Below, in pieces: positions 9,148-14,448 of a stretch of 14,448 bases of DNA. Numbering within the stretch: position 1 is the first letter of the stretch; each line of letters begins with the position of its first letter. The notes under the pieces were generated by a model. The model saw only the letters and a list, made by a program, of their open reading frames with translations. It was not told the DNA's origin and searched no databases. Position numbers and translations under genes: made by a program. The stretch is from Terana coerulea (taxonomy: Eukaryota; Basidiomycota; Agaricomycetes; Polyporales; Phanerochaetaceae), in NCBI GenBank assembly GCA_024811115.1, contig JAKOGH010000965.1:1-14448 (forward strand), read 5' to 3'.

Positions 9148-11241
9148 TGCGGTTGGCCCACTCACCACGACGAGGCTGATATAGGTTTCCGAAAACTGTG
9201 TCTCAGTCAGCAGAGCACCTTCACCACCGGGTGGCGTGTTAAAGTGTTGTCGCGAGTCCGTGCAAGGCTGCAACAATTTTGCTGACCGAGCATCGCAGTT
9301 GCGCTCGACCCGCCGCGCTGATTGGTGGATCGCGCGTGGGGCGTCCCAATCGGGCGCTCCGCACCGTCTGGCGATTCCGCTGGGACGACGCCATCGCTGC
9401 TCAGGTCAGCAGTTGGATCGGTAAGGATTACGCAGACGCCCAGATCCCGCCGCCATACACAAGCGTTTGCACCACCGCGTAACTGCAACCTTATCTGCTA
9501 ACGCCGTCGCGTCAATGTCCTTGGCACAGCACCGATATTGATATGACTCCTGAAACGCACCTTGTTATTCAGCAGACGACAAACTGCAACAGGACGTTCT
9601 CGAAGGGGAGTGAACCTGGGAATGCCGGGAGGGATACGCGTACGACTACGGGCTGAGCGCTTGGGAGAGGGGCGGATACAGACGGGCAGGCCTCAAACGG
9701 CCAAGTGGTAGCATTGACCTAACGGTGACTCATCTCCGCGAAGTACAGACTGCAAAAAGTCATCCTAACGTCGAACATACAGTTTCCTACGAACTCGGAA
9801 GTGCCTGATAAAATAGAAGAATTAAGTGCATTGTAAGAAACATTGAGAGGTCACGAGGCAGCCCGGCCGTCATTTTACCAGCATGCTATCGTACAAGCAG
9901 GAGTGCGCCGTGTCTTGATACCGCGAATACCGATAGGCCGACTCGGAGTCACGTATTGTGCGTGCGTGGTCAGGCTTATCTACAGACACTTGAACGCGCA
10001 CATAAAACGCAAGAACATTTGGTTAATGACATATATGCGAGTAAAAATGCGAGTACGAGTAATAACGGCCATTGCGAGCGCACTGCACTAATGTGACTGG
10101 AGCTCAGGACACTTACATGGCTTTATGCACGAGCTTCATGGCCTCGCGTTCAGCGTCCTTCAAAGCTCGCGGCAACAGCACAACCACAGCACACATCTTA
10201 TACAGAAGGCCAAATGCAAGTCAATGAAGATACAAAGGGTCCTCGCTGGTGAAGAGACGACATGGTAGGGTTGCTGAAGGGTGCCAGGTCAGCGTTTGGA
10301 TGAGAACATGTTCGGCGTCTGAATCCTTGTGGCACTGATCGCATTTCCATTTGTAGTGCACACACGCTCTTCGCTCACCTGACACCTCTCCCAAGGTGCA
10401 TGGTATAGGTGTGCGCACTTGGGCAGTCGCATAGGATACACTCGAGACCAGGAATCCCGCAAATCGAGTGCACATTACCAATTCCAAAGCCGATGGTACA
10501 TATACTCGAGCAGCACAATCATACTGTTACTTTTTACATACACAGCAACCACAGCGCACAGAACATGGTCATGATATCAAATATAGCGGAGACGGCGGCT
10601 GCAAAGGGATCCAGCAAGGTATAACTAAGTCTGGACACCTCGAGCGCGCCACTGTGCAAGATGTTGCATCTCCGTAAATAGCAGGCTTTAGGGGTGAACA
10701 GAGTTGAGCAAAGGCTGGTGACCGTCAAGAAGCAAGAGCATACCGGTCTATAATTACAGGGGGGGCAACGAGGGCCGTGCAGTCTTCGAATACGATAGAT
10801 CAAGTATGCTGGGCCCCGTCCGACTTGAGAGCCGGTCGTACATACACCTTTTGGCGCGAGCGTTGTGTCGCGAGCAAGAAGCAGGCAGAGGCCCACCATG
10901 CCCTGGATAAGAAGATGGAGTGGAGGACACAGCCACCCCCTCACCACAGATGCACCGGGCGGCATGGCATGATCGTTCATTCATTTCGTTGCAGCGCGCC
11001 TACTATGCAAGCGACGCGAATGGCTGTCGTTTCCCGTCATTTCGCTTGGTTTCGAGGAGCCCCGTGCTTCCCCGCCTCGTCGCGATGTTCATAAGCGTCA
11101 TGGTCGTCGCGCAGGACGACCGTGCAGCGCGGCTGTTTGACGTGTGTACATTAGCGACGAGTGCAATGTGCCACAGGGTGACGTTTCTACTCACCGTCAG
11201 TGACGGCCGCTGCGCCACTCCCCACGCCCCCGCGGCACGCG
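9148..11241. other. Two-kilobase region without a supportable gene
   Basis: No recognised gene. The left few hundred bases should hold the transporter promoter, and the right part is 3' flank of the kinase gene. The minus strand has frames at 10221-10487 (one CDQC pair) and 10534-10980 (ending with a hydrophobic tail AAAVSAIFDIMTMFCALWLL). The latter could be a terminal exon of a small membrane protein after an acceptor near 10603 (ccctttgcag), but I found no start or upstream exon. Nothing resembling a transposon, tRNA or long repeat was seen. Confidence 0.35.
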
Positions 11242-12286
11242 CTACCGCCGTGTGTCTTCGTTCCTGCTCCGCGAGCAGGCCTCACACGCCCTGCACGAGC
11301 GCACGCGCCTGTGGCTGCTCCCGCCGCCCGGCTTCTGTGCCTCGTTCCAGTGCCGGTCACGGATCCAGTCGAACTTGCCGTCGAACGCAATCTTCTCGCG
11401 CAGCGCGAGCCCGCGCAGGAGCCGCCGGAGGCCTCGTAGTCCGGCAGGTCGTAGAACTCGAGCCCGCGCACGTAGCGGTAGAACGTCTGGAGCTCGTCCG
11501 GCAGCTTCACGGTCAGGATCTCCATCGTCTCCATCTTCTTCGCGCGGATCGCGTCCCACGTCGCGCGCGTCGTCGCGCCCGGATCTTGCGCCACGGCAGC
11601 GACCCGCGCACGAAGTACATGAGCATGTACGCGAGCGCCTCCAGGTCGTCGCGCCGCGACGCCTCGATGCCGTCGTGCGTGTGGATGGACGCAAAGAGCG
11701 ACGTGCCGACCCCGTGCTGCTCGTCCTGCCGGTACGGGATGTGCGCGCCCGTCAGCGGCTCGCGGTACTTCTTCGCCAGCCCGAAGTCGATCACGTTCAC
11801 GCACGACTCCGCCGGCTCGCGCGACGACATGACGAAGTTCGCCGGCTTGATGTCCCGGTGGACGAGCCCGCGCGAGTGGATGTATTCGATCCGGTCGAGC
11901 TGGGCGCAGTCAGCCAACGTGGTCGTCGCCGCACAGACCGAGGGCACATACCAGTTGCACGCCGAGCATGAGCACCGTCTTCAGCGAAAAGTAGCGGTTG
12001 CACGTCTGGAAGAGGTCCTCGAGCGACGGGCCGAGCAGGTCGATCACCATCACGTTGTACTCCCCGACCTGCCCGCCCACATCATCCAGGGCACGCCCGG
12101 GCCTCCCTGCAGCGACCGGTATATCTTCGTCTCCTGCTGCAGCGGCGACGACCGCGCGACCGCCGGCTCGACCTTGATCGCCACCTCCTTGCCAGCAATC
12201 TTGTGCACGCCCTGGAAGACGGTGCCGCATCCGCCCACCGCCACCTCTTCTCCGAGGAGGTACTTCCCGCCAAATGTGTATTCCAT
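11242..12286 (-). CDS. Casein kinase 1-type Ser/Thr protein kinase, three frameshifts
   Basis: Two exons, 12286-11952 and 11899-11242, separated by a 52-bp GT-AG intron (gtatgt...cccag). The start [14 protein letters not shown] leads straight into the kinase fold. Kinase elements are all present: glycine loop with [14 protein letters not shown] lysine (K38), helix C glutamate in [11 protein letters not shown] (E52), the CK1 hallmark [19 protein letters not shown], catalytic loop [18 protein letters not shown], and [20 protein letters not shown] followed by LPW. The C-terminal lobe reads [20 protein letters not shown], then [19 protein letters not shown]. These motifs lie in different frames: breaks occur near 12068-12074, 11586-11592 and 11429-11434. 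Each is repaired in length by one extra base, and then exon 1 (112 codons) and exon 2 (220 codons) meet in phase. It lacks the long tail of membrane-anchored CK1s. It phosphorylates acidic or primed Ser/Thr sites; the target is unknown. It is either a real gene with missing bases or a decayed copy. Confidence 0.75.
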
Positions 12287-12879
12287 GCTAATTGCCGTTG
12301 TGACGCGGACTGGGGTCCAGGACGACTGGGTGAGCGCGGGTGGGGTGCGTGAAGGACCAGTGTGGCGGCGAAAGGAGAGTCGTTCTTGAAGGAAGGACAG
12401 CACAAGCCGCAGACGAGCAGGCCAAGACGCAGGTGGCAGGAGAGCTGGGGTGGTGCGCGGTCACTTGGGAGCGTCCGCCTCAAGAAAGCAACCATGGTTC
12501 ATTTGGCCGCTCCAGAAATGCTTACGTCAGCATACCTCGCGTGGCATTTTCCCCACCATTGAGACCAGGCGCCTGAAGGAATAACGGGCCGCCGCGGGTG
12601 GAGGGCGGACGTGCAGCTTCAGCAACCCTTGCCTGCACATACATGGTATGCTCTGCTGCCAAACGTTCAAGAAAAGATATGCCCGTGTGAAGTAAGATGG
12701 CTCCTCTCTTCTACTCACATAGCACCAGGCTTCACTCGCCGTTCCGTACGTTTAACCGAGCTTGCCTGCGAATGTTAATGCAAACTTTCGATGATAACAC
12801 GCTCGAACTGCTCTCCTGCTAGTAGTGCTACAATTGCATTCTACATTGTTTGATATTGCTAACATGGAGGTACAGCGGT
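12287..12879. other. Spacer between ALDH stop and kinase start
   Basis: About 590 bp. It should contain the terminator of the dehydrogenase gene and the promoter and leader of the kinase gene, both read on the minus strand. No clear TATA box, additional exon or repeat was identified. Short open frames on both strands here lack motifs. Confidence 0.4.
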
Positions 12880-14448
12880 CTACGTAGTCTTGATCTTCAT
12901 GTGCACGCTCTTCGCGCGTGTCAACTGGTCATATCCTGCAATGCAGTGTTTTAGCACACATCCGCAACCACACCACCAGCCCGGGACTCACCAAACTTGC
13001 TCAGACTGATCCCGCGTCCGCTGTCTTTCACGCCCGTCCACGAGAGCGCGGGGTCGAGGAAGTCGCACCTGTTCTCCTCGTCAGCTCTCCCAGTTCCCTA
13101 CATCGTCCAATGAAAGGCACCACGCACCGGTTCAAGAACACCGTCCCGGCTTCGATCTCGTCGGCGAACCGCAGGAACGCAGCCTCGGACTCCGGGTTCG
13201 CGACGTTTCATCCACACGGACGCGGTCAGCCCGTACGGCGAGTCGTTCATGAGCCGCAGCGCCTCGTCGTCTGACGACACCTTCTGAATGCCGACAATGG
13301 GGCCGAAGGATTCTTCCTAGGCGTCATCAAGTGATTGAGAAGATGCCGCGAGGAGTGAGTTAGGTGCCTTACCATCATGACCTCCATTGCTGTAGGGGCG
13401 AAAGTTAGACAAGGTGTGGCGTTCACGAACATTAAAAGACTGACTATGGTTCACGTCGACTAGGACTTGCGGTGCGACATATGCCGTATCCCTACCCATA
13501 CAAAATCAGTCTCTTTCGGGCCTTCTAGCAGTAATGACATACGGTTGGGCGGCAGGGAAGAGATCTTCCGGACGAGACCCTTCGCACCTGCCTTAACTAT
13601 AGGAGGGCGGCTATTAAGCACATACAGATACGAGAGAGATCTAGGCTTACTGGCATCTGCGACCTGTTTCCGTATGCGTTCTGCGCTTGCCACACTGACG
13701 ACTGGGCCGAGGTTGGTATCTGGGAGTGTCGGGTCACCGAGCTTGTATTGCTGTGTGTATCGCACTGGTAAGTACATTTGTCAGATCCCAGGACAGAGGA
13801 AGTAACGTACTTTGGTAACTTCGGCAAACTTAGCAATGAATGGCTCATATACCGCTTCGTGCACGTAGATCCGCTCCACAGCACAACAACTTTGGCCGGA
13901 GTTGAACATCGCACCTAATTGATGCAGTTTAAATGAGCGTGAGACGTGGAATAACAGAAATGATAGGAAAACGTACCGTCCACGAGCTCAGTAGCCACGT
14001 AGTCAATGTCCACGTCCGGCCGAACGTAGGCCGGGTCCTTGCCTCCGAGCTTTATGCCTCTCAGTAAGCACGCACCTCCTGTGCATATAAACAGAAGGCA
14101 CACCTCCAATGCGACACCCTTGAAGCCCCTGGCCTCTACCGCAGCCTTCTCCACAGCCTGCCCACCCACAACACTACCCGTGAAGCTTACGAAATCCACA
14201 CGCTCGTGTTGGATGGCGTGTTCTACTAGCTTCGGGCTGAGGTGCAGTACCTGGATGGCGTCCTGTGGGACACCTGCCCGATGAAGTGCGGCCGCAAACC
14301 GCTCCGCGGCGAGTGGTGTTTGTGGAGAAGGCTTAAGGAGAACAGTGTTGCCAGAGATGAGTGCGGGAAGCACAGAGTTGATGGAGACGAGGTACGGGAA
14401 ACTGTAATAATGGAAGGATGTGGTCAAATGTACAGCAAGGGTGATCAT
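12880..14448 (-). CDS. Aldehyde dehydrogenase superfamily protein, MSC7-like, partial, two frameshifted sites
   Basis: Ten exons in view: 14401-14104, 14049-13977, 13914-13811, 13750-13651, 13596-13543, 13491-13445, 13389-13373, 13316-13128, 13068-12992, 12935-12880, with GT-AG introns of 51-62 bp. The right edge (14402-14448) is the 3' part of a further intron, so the N-terminal part is missing. Motifs in order: [20 protein letters not shown], nucleotide-binding [10 protein letters not shown], catalytic glutamate in [12 protein letters not shown], catalytic cysteine in [67 protein letters not shown], and the end SVHMKIKTT. The [10 protein letters not shown] form and GGKDPAYV fit fungal MSC7-like dehydrogenases, which oxidise aldehydes with NAD(P)+; the natural substrate is uncertain. 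In exon 5 the frame breaks at the C run 13570-13571 (one base short, between KGLV and PEDLFPAA). In exon 8 it breaks near 13200-13211 (two bases short or one extra). With these length corrections all phases agree. Confidence 0.8.

Noticed and set aside
10534..10980. Minus-strand frame with a hydrophobic tail resembling small fungal membrane proteins
   Set aside because: A possible acceptor precedes the tail, but no start codon, signal or upstream exon could be assembled.
12062..12075. Tiny GT-AG segment (gtgggcgggcag) in the kinase as an intron explaining the frame jump
   Set aside because: At 12 bp it is far too short for spliceosomal removal, and removing a multiple of three bases would not change the frame.
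10920..12389. 489-codon open frame on the + strand, the longest in the window
   Set aside because: It is antisense to the kinase gene, with a low-complexity Arg/Ser/Ala-rich translation caused by high G+C at third codon positions of the real gene. No motif and no splice support.

Overview
The window looks like nuclear DNA of an Agaricomycete (mushroom-forming basidiomycete). The genes are cut by many canonical GT-AG introns of 51-72 bp, one exon is only 17 nt, and three features point to this group: a fungal CBM1 module, an MSC7-like aldehyde dehydrogenase, and a 'WPGY' protein of a type I know only from mushroom genomes. No bacterial, plasmid, viral or RNA gene was seen. All family assignments come from reading motifs by eye.

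Layout, left to right. Positions 1-749 (+) hold a broken run of coding-like segments of unknown identity. Positions 963-2222 (-) hold a complete nine-exon gene for a 252-residue secreted protein: signal peptide, short two-cysteine segment, CBM1 cellulose-binding module, Ser/Thr/Ala/Pro linker and a cysteine-rich C-terminal domain. It is invisible to a simple ORF scan because its exons are 16-116 nt long. Positions 3003-3720 (+) hold a candidate multi-exon gene of unknown function. Positions 5382-6170 (+) hold a three-exon WPGY-family protein with one frameshift. Positions 6187-6627 (-) may hold a second, degraded gene meeting it tail to tail. Positions 7026-9084 (-) hold an intact six-exon MFS transporter of 591 residues. 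Positions 11242-12286 (-) hold a two-exon casein kinase 1-type kinase with three frameshifts. Positions 12880 to the right edge (-) hold an MSC7-like aldehyde dehydrogenase with at least ten exons, open at its 5' end, with two frameshifted sites. The stretches at about 2.2-3.0, 3.7-5.2, 9.15-11.2 and 12.3-12.9 kb hold nothing I can call.

The genes do not form an obvious pathway. The secreted CBM1 protein suggests a wood- or litter-decaying lifestyle. The transporter, kinase and dehydrogenase lie on the same strand but are separate transcription units with long spacers.

Two points deserve attention. First, the CBM1 protein: a cellulose-binding module sits in the middle of a secreted, cysteine-rich protein with no enzyme domain I recognise. 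Second, a recurring defect: most reading-frame breaks are explained by loss of a single base, often in a short C or A run, and restoring the count makes every exon phase agree. The transporter and the CBM1 gene show none. This fits residual assembly deletions better than independent gene decay, but the sequence alone cannot decide.
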